NCBI GenBank assembly: GCA_002698985.1
Contig: PAAY01000039.1
Location: 1 to 64,000, forward strand
From: Saprospirales bacterium
Lineage (GTDB): Bacteria > Bacteroidota > Bacteroidia > Chitinophagales > Saprospiraceae
Reading direction: 5' to 3'
Length of the DNA stretch: 64,000 nt
Part shown: positions 37,364-47,828 of the stretch, one piece after another
Layout of the letters: every line of letters starts with the position of its first letter
How positions within the stretch are numbered: the first letter of the stretch is position 1
The notes under the pieces: model-generated
Databases searched by the model: none
Told to the model about the DNA's origin: nothing
Seen by the model: the letters and a program-made list of their open reading frames with translations, nothing else
Program-made: the position numbers and the translations under genes

Positions 37364-38830
37364 ATGGCAAAAGAAATAACACCAAGAGAAACCGATTATT
37401 CCCAGTGGTATGTTGATATCGTCACAAGGGCCAACCTGGCGGACTATTCTGCCGTGCGCGGCTGCATGGTAATCAAACCCCACGGCTACGCCATTTGGGA
37501 GAAAATGAGAGACCAGCTCGACCGGATGTTCAAAGAAACCGGCCACGTCAATGCCTACTTCCCGCTTTTCATTCCGAAGAGCTTTTTGAGCAAAGAAGCA
37601 CAGCACGTGGAAGGCTTTGCAAAAGAATGTGCCGTGGTAACGCACCATCGGTTGATGAATGACCCAAACGGCAATGGAATCATCGTAGATCCGGAAGCCA
37701 AACTGGAAGAGGAACTGATCGTCAGGCCCACCTCAGAAACCATCATTTGGGATGCTTACCGCACCTGGATCAATTCATACCGCGACCTGCCACTCCTTAT
37801 TAACCAATGGGCCAACGTGGTAAGGTGGGAAATGCGAACGAGGCTGTTTCTGCGTACCGCAGAATTTCTTTGGCAGGAGGGTCACACCGCCCACGCCACA
37901 AAGGCCGAAGCCGAGGAAGAAGCCAAACTGATGCAAAAGATTTACGCCCAGTTTGCGGAAGAATGGATGGCCATGCCGGTAATTCAGGGTGTCAAAACTG
38001 AAAATGAGCGTTTTGCAGGAGCTGACGAGACCTATACCATTGAAGCTTTGATGCAAGATGGCAAAGCCCTTCAGGCAGGCACTTCCCACTTCCTGGGTCA
38101 AAACTTTGCCAAAGCGTTTGATGTGAAATTCCTCAACGAGAACAACGAGCAGGAATACGTTTGGGCTACCTCCTGGGGCGTATCCACACGACTGGTGGGC
38201 GGCCTCATCATGACCCATTCCGACGATGACGGCCTGGTGTTGCCGCCAAAACTGGCGCCCCTGCAAGTGGCCATCGTGCCGATACCCAAACCTGCCCCGG
38301 CCATCGATGAGGCTGCAGAAAAGATCATGAAAGCCCTCAAGGCCAAAGGCATCAGCGTGAAATACGACACGGACATGAAAAAGCGGCCGGGCTTCAAGTT
38401 CGCGGAATACGAAATGCACGGCGTGCCTGTCAGACTCGGCATCGGTGCCCGGGATCTGGAAAAAGGCGAGGTGGAAGTGGCCCGCCGCGACACCAAAGAA
38501 AAAACCAGCAAGCCCATCGACGGCATTGCCGATTATGTGTCCAATTTGCTGGATGACATCCAGCGCAACCTCCTTGAAAGGGCCAAACAGTTCAGGACTG
38601 AGCACACCACTGTGGTCAACAATTTCGATGATTTCAGGGATGCGCTCGAAGCCAAAGGTGGCTTCATTTCAGCTCATTGGGATGGCAATACCGAAACTGA
38701 ACTGAAGATCAAAGAAATGACCAAAGCCACCATCCGCTGCATCCCCAACGATGCCCCGGAAGAAGAAGGCACCTGTGTTTTGACCGGAAGACCATCCAAA
38801 CGCAGGGTTTTGTTTGCAAAGGCCTATTGA
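37364..38830 (+). CDS. proS: Prolyl-tRNA synthetase (archaeal/eukaryotic-like type)
   Basis: [67 protein letters not shown]. Confidence 0.96.
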   Translation: MAKEITPRETDYSQWYVDIVTRANLADYSAVRGCMVIKPHGYAIWEKMRDQLDRMFKETGHVNAYFPLFIPKSFLSKEAQHVEGFAKECAVVTHHRLMNDPNGNGIIVDPEAKLEEELIVRPTSETIIWDAYRTWINSYRDLPLLINQWANVVRWEMRTRLFLRTAEFLWQEGHTAHATKAEAEEEAKLMQKIYAQFAEEWMAMPVIQGVKTENERFAGADETYTIEALMQDGKALQAGTSHFLGQNFAKAFDVKFLNENNEQEYVWATSWGVSTRLVGGLIMTHSDDDGLVLPPKLAPLQVAIVPIPKPAPAIDEAAEKIMKALKAKGISVKYDTDMKKRPGFKFAEYEMHGVPVRLGIGARDLEKGEVEVARRDTKEKTSKPIDGIADYVSNLLDDIQRNLLERAKQFRTEHTTVVNNFDDFRDALEAKGGFISAHWDGNTETELKIKEMTKATIRCIPNDAPEEEGTCVLTGRPSKRRVLFAKAY

Positions 38831-38964
38831 TCAAGCCAGCCGGTTTGAACCGGATGTCGTGGCATTTGTTTATTGAGTGATCTAAAGCAAAATCACAGAA
38901 GAGTAAAGCGATTACGCCTGCTAAATAATTCATTGAGCTTTAGGTAATTTCCCTGAAAAGATAT

Positions 38965-38972
38965 TACCTTTG
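38965..38972 (+). promoter_or_regulatory. TAnnTTTG -7 element (TACCTTTG) of the rimP operon
   Basis: Exact match 72 nt upstream of rimP. Confidence 0.6.
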
Positions 38973-38999
38973 CGGCGCACAGACTAAATGCACCAACCG

Positions 39000-39024
39000 G
39001 AGGGAACAAAAAGTTCCCTCTTTT
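39000..39024 (+). terminator. Attenuator-like hairpin in the rimP-nusA-infB leader
   Basis: GAGGGAAC-AAAAA-GTTCCCTC followed by TTTTACTTTT, between the promoter and rimP. Confidence 0.7.
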
Positions 39025-39036
39025 ACTTTTAGAACT

Positions 39037-39522
39037 TTGGACTTGTTTTTATTGGAAGAACGGATCCGCGAGCTGCTGGACACCAAGTTTCAAGAACAAG
39101 CTTTTCAGGATTGTTTCCTTGTCGAACTTCATCTTCACGGTGGCAACAAATTGGAAGTTTTTATTGACTGCGACAGTGGAGTCACGCTAGAAAAGTGCCA
39201 GCAAGTAAGCAGATTTCTCGAAGCCCACATTGAAGAAAACCAATGGCTGGGCGAAAAGTACACACTTGACGTTTCCTCACCTGGACTGAGCCGCCCATTG
39301 AAATTGTGGCGGCAGTATCGAAAGAACATCGGACGAACTGTGGCTGCAACCCTCCTCGACGGAGAGGTGCGAACCGGAATCCTGAAGGAAGTTCACGAAG
39401 ACTACATCCTGCTGGAAGAGAAAAGAACGGAAAAAGTTGGGAAGAAAAAGAAGACTGTTTCCGTTGAAACTGAACTCCCGTTCGAACAGATCGAAAAGAC
39501 CATGATTGTGATTAGCTTTTGA
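39037..39522 (+). CDS. rimP: Ribosome maturation factor RimP
   Basis: LEVFIDCDSGVTLEKCQQVSRFLEAHIEE..YTLDVSSPGLSRPLK; TTG start; upstream of nusA. Confidence 0.92.
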   Translation: MDLFLLEERIRELLDTKFQEQAFQDCFLVELHLHGGNKLEVFIDCDSGVTLEKCQQVSRFLEAHIEENQWLGEKYTLDVSSPGLSRPLKLWRQYRKNIGRTVAATLLDGEVRTGILKEVHEDYILLEEKRTEKVGKKKKTVSVETELPFEQIEKTMIVISF

Positions 39523-39574
39523 TCATCCGGATCCGGTGTGGATCTCAATTTTTGACAATTAACTTTTTACTGAA

Positions 39575-40813
39575 ATGATAAACTTAGTTGATACATTCTC
39601 GGATTTCAAATCGAGCAAAAACATCGATCGCCCTACCATGGTGCGCGTGCTCGAGGACGTGTTTCGTACACTGATCAAAAAGAAATTCGGCTCAGACGAT
39701 AACTTCGATGTGATCGTCAATACCCAACAAGGTGACCTCGAGTTGTGGCGGGTACGTGAAATCGTGCCTGACGGTGAGGTGACCGACGACCGTAGCCAGA
39801 TATCTATCAGCGAAGCCCTTGCCATCGATGATTCTTATGAAATTGGCGAGGAATGCTACGAGCAACTGTTTTTGGAGGACTTCGGACGGCGCGCCATCCA
39901 GGCCGCCCGCCAGACCCTCATCTCCAGGATTATGGAACTGGAGAAAGACGAGATTTACAAAAAGTACATGGAGCGCGTTGGCGACATGGTTGTTGGTGAA
40001 GTGGGACAGATCATGAAGAGAGAGTTCCTCATCATCGATGATGCAACCGGCCACGAACTCATATTGCCCAAACAGGAAACCATCCGTGGAGATTTCTTCC
40101 ACAAAGGAGATATGGTGCGCGGCATCATTAAAAGGGTGGAAATGCGTAACAACACCCCTGCCGTGATCATGTCGAGGACTGACAATGGTTTCCTCGAAAA
40201 GCTCCTGGAGCAGGAAGTTCCCGAAATCGAAGACGGCATCATTGCCATCAAGCGCATCGTACGTCTGCCGGGTGAACGTGCCAAGGTGGCCGTTGAATCT
40301 TATGACGACCGCGTTGACCCAGTAGGTGCCTGCGTTGGTATGAAGGGTAGCCGTATCCACGGCATCGTTCGTGAACTGAACAACGAGAACATCGACATCA
40401 TCAACTATACCAGCAACGAGAGTTTGTTGATCCAACGGGCGCTGACACCTGCCAAGGTCACCACCATCGAGCTGGACCAGGAAAAGAAAAGGGCTTCGGT
40501 TTACCTCGAGCCCGACCAGGTTTCTCTCGCCATCGGCAAAGGCGGAACCAACATCAAGCTTGCCAGCAAGCTTACCGGCTATGAAATCGATGTTTACAGA
40601 ATCACCGATGAACAGGAAGTCGAAGATGTCGATCTGGACGAGTTCTCTGATGAGATCGAAGGCTGGGTTATCGACGAACTCAAGCGCATCGGTTGTGACA
40701 CGGCCCGCAACGTATTGGAGCTGAGCAAAGAAGAACTGCTCCGCCGTACCGAGCTGGAAGAAGAAACCGTGGACGAAGTACTGAAGATTTTGGCGGCTGA
40801 GTTCGAGGACTGA
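39575..40813 (+). CDS. nusA: Transcription termination/antitermination factor NusA
   Basis: VGACVGMKGSRIHGIVRELNNENIDIINY and VSLAIGKGGTNIKLASKLTGYEIDVY (KH domains). Confidence 0.96.
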   Translation: MINLVDTFSDFKSSKNIDRPTMVRVLEDVFRTLIKKKFGSDDNFDVIVNTQQGDLELWRVREIVPDGEVTDDRSQISISEALAIDDSYEIGEECYEQLFLEDFGRRAIQAARQTLISRIMELEKDEIYKKYMERVGDMVVGEVGQIMKREFLIIDDATGHELILPKQETIRGDFFHKGDMVRGIIKRVEMRNNTPAVIMSRTDNGFLEKLLEQEVPEIEDGIIAIKRIVRLPGERAKVAVESYDDRVDPVGACVGMKGSRIHGIVRELNNENIDIINYTSNESLLIQRALTPAKVTTIELDQEKKRASVYLEPDQVSLAIGKGGTNIKLASKLTGYEIDVYRITDEQEVEDVDLDEFSDEIEGWVIDELKRIGCDTARNVLELSKEELLRRTELEEETVDEVLKILAAEFED

Positions 40814-40900
40814 TAGTTCCTGACGCTTCCGCCTGCAGAATGTCCTGCCATCTCTGATCGAGACAGGATGCTTGTTTAAATTTTGGATTTAATTTTTTGA

Positions 40901-43783
40901 ATGAAGAAACGCTTAGTAAAAGTTGCCAAAGAGCTCAACGTAGGGGTGGCCACTGTTGTGGATTATCTCAACAACAACGGTTTTTCCATTGAGAACAAAC
41001 CTACAACGGTCATCACCGATGAGATGGAACAACTCCTCATCAAAGAGTTTTCCGGTTCCATCGCGGTCAAAGAGCAGGCCGACCAACTCACCATTGGCAT
41101 CCGGCCAGGCCTGAAGAAAGAGACGGAAGAAAAGGTCAAGGAAAAAACTACGACAACAGAATCTCCTCTTTTCAAAAAAGATCTCTTCAAAAAGCCGCTT
41201 TTCAAAAAGCCCGGCGAGGCGGAGGAATCCAAGCCGGTAGAAGAACCAAAAGAAGTGCAAGCTCCTGTGGTAGAAAAGAAAGAGGAGGAAGTTGTCGAAG
41301 AAAAGCCGAAAGTAGGCCTCAAGGTCAAAGGCAAAATCGAGCTCGACGACAAAGGCATGCCCATCGCTCCGAAAAAGGAAGAGAAGGAAGAGCCCGAAGT
41401 CGTTGAAGAAGCCAAAGAAGAAAAACCAGCGGCTGAACCTGTTGCCGACGAACAGGAGGAACCCGTTGAAACTCCTGAAACAGCCGAGCCAGGGAAAGCT
41501 CCTCAAGAACCTGCGGATGAACCTGTTGAGGGAGAGGATGAGGACGAAGAAGCTGAAATCGCTGACGATGATGAACTGGTGAGAATGCAGGCTCCCGAAC
41601 TCCGGGGTCTGAAAATTCTGGGCAAAATTGACATTGCGAAGAAGGAGAAAAAGAAGAAAAAGACCAAGAAGGAACTTGAAGAGGAAGAATTAGCGGCCAA
41701 GAAGAAAAAGCTCTTAAAAGACAAAGAAGGCAAGAAACGCCCCATTGCTTCTTCTGACGAAGAGGAGACCCGCCGTGGCAAAAGAAAACGGACCCGCCGC
41801 AAGGTACAGACCGATGACGTGAGACCCGGTTCTTCCAGTCGTGGTCGCCGCAAACCGGAGCGGGAAGTTTCCAGAAAGGAAGTTGACGAGCAGATCAAGA
41901 AAACCATGGCCAGCCTTTCTGGTGCCGGTAAAAAGAAGCGCCAGAAAATGCGCCGGGAAACCCGTGAGCGAATCCGTGAAAAGAGCGAGCTCAGACAAAT
42001 GGAAGGTGCCACCGATAAGCTTCAGGTAACTGAGTTTATCACCGTGCAGGAGCTGGCCAACCTCATGGATGTGCCTGTAACCGACGTGATCACCACCTGT
42101 ATGAACCTGGGCGTGATCGTCGGCATCAACCAGCGCCTCGATGCGGAAATCATCGAGCTGGTGGCCGGTGAGTTTGGCCACGAGGTTGAGTTCATCAGCG
42201 TGGAGGAGCAAACCGACTTCGAAGACGATTACGAAGACGATCCGAAAGACCTGGTGCCCCGTGCCCCGATCGTCACCGTCATGGGTCACGTTGACCACGG
42301 TAAAACCTCTTTGCTCGACTACATCCGGAACACCAACGTTGCCGGAGGCGAGGCAGGGGGTATCACCCAGCACATCGGTGCCTACGAGGTGGTGTTCAAT
42401 GACAAGAAACTCACCTTCCTCGATACACCTGGTCACGAGGCCTTTACAGCCATGCGTGCCCGTGGTGCCAAGGTCACCGACATCGCCATCATCGTCATTG
42501 CGGCCGACGACAACATCATGCCGCAAACGAAAGAGGCCATCAGCCACGCACAGGCTGCCGGTGTACCCATGGTCTTCGCCATCAACAAGATTGACAAGCC
42601 GGGCGCCAATCCGGAAAAGATAAAGCAGGAACTCGCCTCCATGAACATCCTTGTTGAGGACTGGGGCGGTGAGTACCAATCACAAGACATATCGGCCAAA
42701 ACCGGTCAGGGCATCGATGCCCTGCTGGAAAAAGTGCTGCTGGTGGCAGAACTGGCCGACCTCAAAGCCAACCCCAACCGTCCGGCCATGGGCACCATTC
42801 TGGAAGCCAGCCTCGACAAGGGTAAAGGCTATGTGGCCAACATACTGGTACAAACCGGAACCCTGCGCATTGGCGATGCCATGGTGGCAGGAGAGCACTC
42901 CGGCAAGGTAAAAGCCATGTTCAACGAGCGTGGCAAGCGGGTCAAAGAAGCTGGCCCCTCGACGCCGGTTTCCATGCTGGGCCTCAGCGGCGCACCGCAG
43001 GCCGGTGACCGCTTCAAGGTCATGGAAAGCGAAACGGAAGCCAGGCAGATTGCTGCCAAACGCGCCCAGATCAACCGGGAGCTGGCCAATCGTGCCACCA
43101 AGCGTATCAGCCTCGACGAGATCGGACGCCGACTGGCACTGGGCACCTTCAAAGAGCTCAACCTCATCGTAAAAGGTGACGTGGACGGTTCGGTAGAGGC
43201 CCTCTCCGATGCACTCATCAAGCTGTCGCTCGAAACCGTACAGGTGAACGTGATCCACAGAGGAGTGGGTCAGATCATTGAATCGGACGTGTTGCTGGCC
43301 TCTGCCTCTGATGCCATCATCATCGGCTTCCAGGTGCGACCCTCGCTGGGTGCCCGTAAGCTGGCCGAGCGGGAAGGTGTGCAGATCAAGCTGTACTCCA
43401 TCATTTACGAAGCAATCGAAGAGGTCAAACTGGCCATCGAAGGTTTGCTGGAGCCCACCAAAGAAGAGAAGATCGTTGCCAACCTGGAAGTGCGGGACGT
43501 CTTCAAGATCAGCAAGGTGGGTACCGTGGCAGGTTGCTACGTCATGGACGGCAAGCTCACCCGAAACACCAACATCCGTGTCATCAGGGATGGTATCGTG
43601 ATCTATCCCACCAAAGAAGGCGTTGTCGGTGAAATCAGCTCGCTGAAGCGTTTCAAAGACGACGTCAAAGAAGTCAAAAACGGCATGGAGTGCGGTTTGA
43701 CCATCAAGAACTTCAACGACATAAAAGTAGGCGACGTGATAGAAGGCTACGAAGTAGTCGAAATCAAACAGACCTACGATTAA
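40901..43783 (+). CDS. infB: Translation initiation factor IF-2
   Basis: [71 protein letters not shown]. Confidence 0.98.
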   Translation: MKKRLVKVAKELNVGVATVVDYLNNNGFSIENKPTTVITDEMEQLLIKEFSGSIAVKEQADQLTIGIRPGLKKETEEKVKEKTTTTESPLFKKDLFKKPLFKKPGEAEESKPVEEPKEVQAPVVEKKEEEVVEEKPKVGLKVKGKIELDDKGMPIAPKKEEKEEPEVVEEAKEEKPAAEPVADEQEEPVETPETAEPGKAPQEPADEPVEGEDEDEEAEIADDDELVRMQAPELRGLKILGKIDIAKKEKKKKKTKKELEEEELAAKKKKLLKDKEGKKRPIASSDEEETRRGKRKRTRRKVQTDDVRPGSSSRGRRKPEREVSRKEVDEQIKKTMASLSGAGKKKRQKMRRETRERIREKSELRQMEGATDKLQVTEFITVQELANLMDVPVTDVITTCMNLGVIVGINQRLDAEIIELVAGEFGHEVEFISVEEQTDFEDDYEDDPKDLVPRAPIVTVMGHVDHGKTSLLDYIRNTNVAGGEAGGITQHIGAYEVVFNDKKLTFLDTPGHEAFTAMRARGAKVTDIAIIVIAADDNIMPQTKEAISHAQAAGVPMVFAINKIDKPGANPEKIKQELASMNILVEDWGGEYQSQDISAKTGQGIDALLEKVLLVAELADLKANPNRPAMGTILEASLDKGKGYVANILVQTGTLRIGDAMVAGEHSGKVKAMFNERGKRVKEAGPSTPVSMLGLSGAPQAGDRFKVMESETEARQIAAKRAQINRELANRATKRISLDEIGRRLALGTFKELNLIVKGDVDGSVEALSDALIKLSLETVQVNVIHRGVGQIIESDVLLASASDAIIIGFQVRPSLGARKLAEREGVQIKLYSIIYEAIEEVKLAIEGLLEPTKEEKIVANLEVRDVFKISKVGTVAGCYVMDGKLTRNTNIRVIRDGIVIYPTKEGVVGEISSLKRFKDDVKEVKNGMECGLTIKNFNDIKVGDVIEGYEVVEIKQTYD

Positions 43784-43897
43784 AAAATGATTTCCTTCGG
43801 GAAACACCAGATCCGGCCGGCCACCAGCGCCCGCCGGATTTTTTTTGCCCCTTCGCTGCGCAATGGCGGGTTTCAGTTGGCAGTTGACAGTTGGCAG

Positions 43898-43935
43898 TTG
43901 ACCCCGATACCGAAAGCTTTCGGTATCGGGGTCAA
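43898..43935. repeat. Perfect 38-bp palindrome TTGACCCCGATACCGAAAG|CTTTCGGTATCGGGGTCAA
   Basis: 19-nt arms with no mismatches and no loop. Confidence 0.95.
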
Positions 43936-44052
43936 CCGACAAAAACCCTTCAAAATCCTCCAAAAAAGCCAAATGGCAATTATCATTGTGGCCACACTTC
44001 CGCCCATCATTGCCGGAGGCGACTAAAATTTACTCGACAAAAACCATCTACC

Positions 44053-46590
44053 ATGTTCAAGCGAATCCTTCCCCTTTTGCTTTGCATCAGCTTTGCAATG
44101 GCCCTGAACGCACAGGACCGCCTTTTATCACCCAATGAATTTTTGCCCCACAAGGTGGGTGAGCAGTTTACCGAACACGCTGCACTGGTGGACTACTACC
44201 GCCACGTTGCTGCCCACAGCAACCGCATCATCTTGCAGGAATTTGGACGCACCAACGAGGAGCGTCCGCAAATACTGGCCATCGTCAGCAGCCCGCAAAA
44301 CCTGGAGCGCATCGAGGAAATCCGCCTCGACAACCTGCGCCGCGCGGGCCTTGCCGAAGGTGAGCCCAGCGACGCCCCACCTGTAGGCATCGTGTGGCTT
44401 GGATTCAGCGTACATGGTAACGAAGCCGCAGGCTCGGAAGCCAGCATGGAGGTCATTTACGAACTGGCCAACCCCGCCAACGGCGAAACCGGCAAGTGGC
44501 TGGAAAACACCGTGGTGCTCATCGAGCCCAGCGTCAACCCCGATGGCTACAGCCGCTATACTTCCTGGTACCGGCAGGCCAGCCCCGCCCTGCCCGACCC
44601 CAACCCCGTGGCACGCGAACACAACGAACCCTGGCCCGGCGGCCGGGTCAACCACTACCTCTACGACCTGAACAGGGACTGGGCCTGGTGCACCCAGGTG
44701 GAGAGCCAGAACCGCATCGCCGTTTACAACGACTGGCTGCCGCATGTTGTAGCGGATTTGCACGAGCAGGGTTACACAGAGCCTTATTACTTCGCGCCTG
44801 CGGCGCAACCCTACCACACCTACCTGACGGACTGGCAATCAAAATTCCAGGACATCATCGGCCGCAACCACGCCCGTTATTTCGACGCCAACGGCTGGCT
44901 TTATTTTACGAAGGAAGTCTTCGACCTCTTCTACCCCAGCTACGGCGACACCTACCCCAGCTTCAACGGAGCCATCGGCATGACCTATGAGCAGGGCGGT
45001 CACTCACGTGCCGGCCGCGCCATCCAACTGCCCAACGGCGACACCCTCACACTGGCCGACCGCGTGGCGCACCACAAAACCACCGCCCTGTCCACCGTGG
45101 AAGTCACTTCGATGAATGCTGCCGATGTAGTAAAGAATTTTGAAGAGCATTACAATTCTTCGCAAAACAACCCGCCGGGTCCGTACAAATCGTTCATCGT
45201 AAAAGCCAACAACGAACCCCACAAACTGAAGCAGTTCACCGAATTGCTGGACCGCCACAAAATCCGTTACGGCACAGCCGGGAAGAAGATCAGCGGCGTG
45301 GCCGGCTACAGCTACCTCACCGGCACCGATACCAAAACCGACGTTGCCGAAGGAGACCTGGTGATCAGTGCCTACCAGCCCAAAGGCATTTTTGCCCAGG
45401 TGCTGCTGGAGCCGGAATCACCGCTGGTGGACTCACTCACCTACGACATCACCGCATGGTCGCTGCTGCACGCCTATGGCTTCGACGCCATTGCGACGAA
45501 ACAAAGAATAGACCCGCAGGGAAGCTTTGCCGTGGAGATGCCCAAAATGGAACAACGCCGCAAGCAGCCCTATGCCTACCTGGTACCCTGGAACAGCACC
45601 AACTGCGCCGCCTTTTTGGCCGAATGCCTGAAACAGGATATCATGGTGCGCTACGCCGAGCAAGCTTTCGAACTGGATAATCGCAAATGGCCGGCAGGCA
45701 CCCTCGTCATCACCCGTGCCGACAACCGAAAACACGAGGATTTTCACGGCGCCGTGGCCGCTGCCGCACAGAAGTTGCAGCAGGAAGTGGTGCCGGCATA
45801 CACCGGCTTCGTGGATGCAGGCAAGGACTTTGGTTCCGAAAATGTGAAGCTGATCGGAAAACCGAAAGTGCTGGTCATTGCCGGTGAAGGAACCTTCAAC
45901 AACGAGTTTGGTCAGCTGTGGTTTTTCTTCGATAAAGAAATCGCCTACCCGGCCACCTACGTTGACATCGATGACTTCCGCAGCGTCAACCTCGACGATT
46001 TCAACACCCTCATCCTGCCCGAGGGCTTCTACCGACTCGACAATGGGGTGATGGACAAGGTGAACAACTGGGTCAGCGCCGGCGGTAAGCTCATTGCCAT
46101 CGGCTACGCCAACAGGCTGCTGGCCGACAAAGAGGGCTTTGCCCTGAAGCGCTTTGCCAGCGATGCCGACAAGAGCGCCGCCGAAAAGGCCGAAGAAGAG
46201 GAAGCCCTGCAGCAACGCACCGCCCGCTACATGGACCGGGTGCGCAGTTCCGTTTCCAACAACATGCCCGGCGCCGTGGTGGAAGTCACCATGGACAACT
46301 CGCACCCGCTGGCCTTTGGCTTTGGCGACAAGTACTTCTCCCTCAAAACCAACAGCCTGCGCTACGACCTGCTGAAAAACGCCTGGAACGTGGGCTACCT
46401 GGCCGAGGATTACAAATCCCACGGCTTCATCGGCTACAAGCTGAAAAAGTCGCTGAAGAATTCCGCCGCCTTTGCCGTACAGCAAAAAGGCCGCGGCAAA
46501 GTGATCTACCTCATCGACAACCCACTGTTCCGCTCTTTCTGGGAGCAGGGAAAGTTGCTCTTTAGCAATGCAGTGTTTTTGGTGGAATGA
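44053..46590 (+). CDS. M14-family zinc carboxypeptidase, secreted
   Basis: IVWLGFSVHGNEAAGSEASMEV (HxxE), EPSVNPDGYSRYTSWYRQA, VVADLHEQGYTEPYYFAPAAQPYH. Start set at MFKRILPLLLCISFAMALNAQ. Confidence 0.9.
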   Translation: MFKRILPLLLCISFAMALNAQDRLLSPNEFLPHKVGEQFTEHAALVDYYRHVAAHSNRIILQEFGRTNEERPQILAIVSSPQNLERIEEIRLDNLRRAGLAEGEPSDAPPVGIVWLGFSVHGNEAAGSEASMEVIYELANPANGETGKWLENTVVLIEPSVNPDGYSRYTSWYRQASPALPDPNPVAREHNEPWPGGRVNHYLYDLNRDWAWCTQVESQNRIAVYNDWLPHVVADLHEQGYTEPYYFAPAAQPYHTYLTDWQSKFQDIIGRNHARYFDANGWLYFTKEVFDLFYPSYGDTYPSFNGAIGMTYEQGGHSRAGRAIQLPNGDTLTLADRVAHHKTTALSTVEVTSMNAADVVKNFEEHYNSSQNNPPGPYKSFIVKANNEPHKLKQFTELLDRHKIRYGTAGKKISGVAGYSYLTGTDTKTDVAEGDLVISAYQPKGIFAQVLLEPESPLVDSLTYDITAWSLLHAYGFDAIATKQRIDPQGSFAVEMPKMEQRRKQPYAYLVPWNSTNCAAFLAECLKQDIMVRYAEQAFELDNRKWPAGTLVITRADNRKHEDFHGAVAAAAQKLQQEVVPAYTGFVDAGKDFGSENVKLIGKPKVLVIAGEGTFNNEFGQLWFFFDKEIAYPATYVDIDDFRSVNLDDFNTLILPEGFYRLDNGVMDKVNNWVSAGGKLIAIGYANRLLADKEGFALKRFASDADKSAAEKAEEEEALQQRTARYMDRVRSSVSNNMPGAVVEVTMDNSHPLAFGFGDKYFSLKTNSLRYDLLKNAWNVGYLAEDYKSHGFIGYKLKKSLKNSAAFAVQQKGRGKVIYLIDNPLFRSFWEQGKLLFSNAVFLVE

Positions 46591-46618
46591 GGAAGTGAAG
46601 AACTGAGGAACTGAGTGC

Positions 46619-46684
46619 CCTCATTCGTTTAGAGGGGTTGAGAGAGGTTTAGAGAAGTTGAGAGGGGTTAAGCTCTGTCGCCCA
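46619..46684 (+). repeat. Composite repeat, module A, copy 1
   Basis: 66 bp, 63/66 identical to the reverse complement of 56640-56705. Confidence 0.9.
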
Positions 46685-46765
46685 TATACCTCTCTAACCC
46701 AATACTTTAGAACGAACTCAACTCCTATTGACCAGCGGAACTTGCGCCAATTTCAATAGAAAAAG

Positions 46766-46834
46766 ACTTTTTGCCCCGATGCCGATCCCGATCCCGAAGG
46801 ATTTCGGGATTCGGGATATCGGCACGGGGGACTC
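46766..46834 (+). repeat. Composite repeat, module B, copy 1
   Basis: 69 bp identical to the reverse complement of 56481-56549; contains a long CCCGA/TCGGG hairpin. Confidence 0.95.
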
Positions 46835-46908
46835 AGGAACTAAAGAACTGAATTTGCCCTGCTCGATTCCTCAAATCCTCGATTCTTCAATTCCTCAATT
46901 AAAGAATC

Positions 46909-47589
46909 ATGCGTATCAGCCTATTCATTTTTATCGTCGCAATGGCAGCCTGTGCAGGGGAGACAAAGGCCCCGGAGGCTCCAAAAACTGCAGCTCCGGT
47001 GGCTGAAGCCACCCCAGCCGTTGACAGCATCGACTACGACAGCTCTGAATGGACAGAGCTGATCAGGCTGGATTCCACCTTTGTGCTGGATATTCGCTAC
47101 GCAACGACGAACAACTTCACCGGTGAGCAGATTTACGACTGCGGGCGCTGTTTCCTTCGGAAAAAAGCAGCGGAGAAACTGTTGGCCATTCAACGGGAAC
47201 TGCGGGAAAAAGGCCTCGGCCTCAAGCTCTTCGATTGCTACCGGCCCCGGCCTTACCAGTGGAAGCTCTGGGAAAAGGTGCCAAACCCAGCTTACGTTGC
47301 CGATCCCCGCAAAGGCTCCATGCACAACCGGGGTGCCGCCGTTGACCTCACCCTGGTGGACAGCCTCGGCCACGAACTGCCCATGGGCACCGGCTACGAT
47401 TTCTTCGGGCCCGAAGCCCACCACAGCTACACTGCCCTGCCCGACTCCATCCTCGCCAACCGCCGGCTCCTGCTCCAAACCATGGAAGGCCACGGCTTCA
47501 AACACATCCGCACCGAATGGTGGCATTACTCGCTACGCAATGACCTGTCACCGCTGGATGATTGGGTGTGGGGGTGTAATACCTTTTGA
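46909..47589 (+). CDS. D-alanyl-D-alanine dipeptidase (VanX/DdpX-like M15D), probable lipoprotein
   Basis: AACAG lipobox-like; YATTNNFTG, LFDCYRPRPYQWKLWE, SMHNRGAAVDLTLVD, HIRTEWWHYSL. Confidence 0.93.
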   Translation: MRISLFIFIVAMAACAGETKAPEAPKTAAPVAEATPAVDSIDYDSSEWTELIRLDSTFVLDIRYATTNNFTGEQIYDCGRCFLRKKAAEKLLAIQRELREKGLGLKLFDCYRPRPYQWKLWEKVPNPAYVADPRKGSMHNRGAAVDLTLVDSLGHELPMGTGYDFFGPEAHHSYTALPDSILANRRLLLQTMEGHGFKHIRTEWWHYSLRNDLSPLDDWVWGCNTF

Positions 47590-47828
47590 GCTTTTGATTA
47601 AAAAAGTACGTGAAGCATTTGCAAGGACAACTTTCCTGACCTACATTAGCTGGCAAGTTTTTCAACGACGCCTATTACATAGTACACAGAACCTGGGGAA
47701 GAAGAGAAGGCATTACCTGAAGAAGACATAGAATTGTAGAGTTTCCGGTGAAGAAATAGGTACTGTTGAGACAGACCAGGAAAAAGTGGTAGGTGTCAAA
47801 AAAAACATCCCTGAACAATTATCTCACT

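Noticed and set aside
41150-41800. Lys/Glu-rich repeat region as a separate element
   Set aside because: It is the normal low-complexity N-terminal linker of IF-2.
43891-44052. N-terminal extension of the M14 peptidase ORF
   Set aside because: It reads through the 38-bp palindrome; a clear signal peptide starts at 44053.
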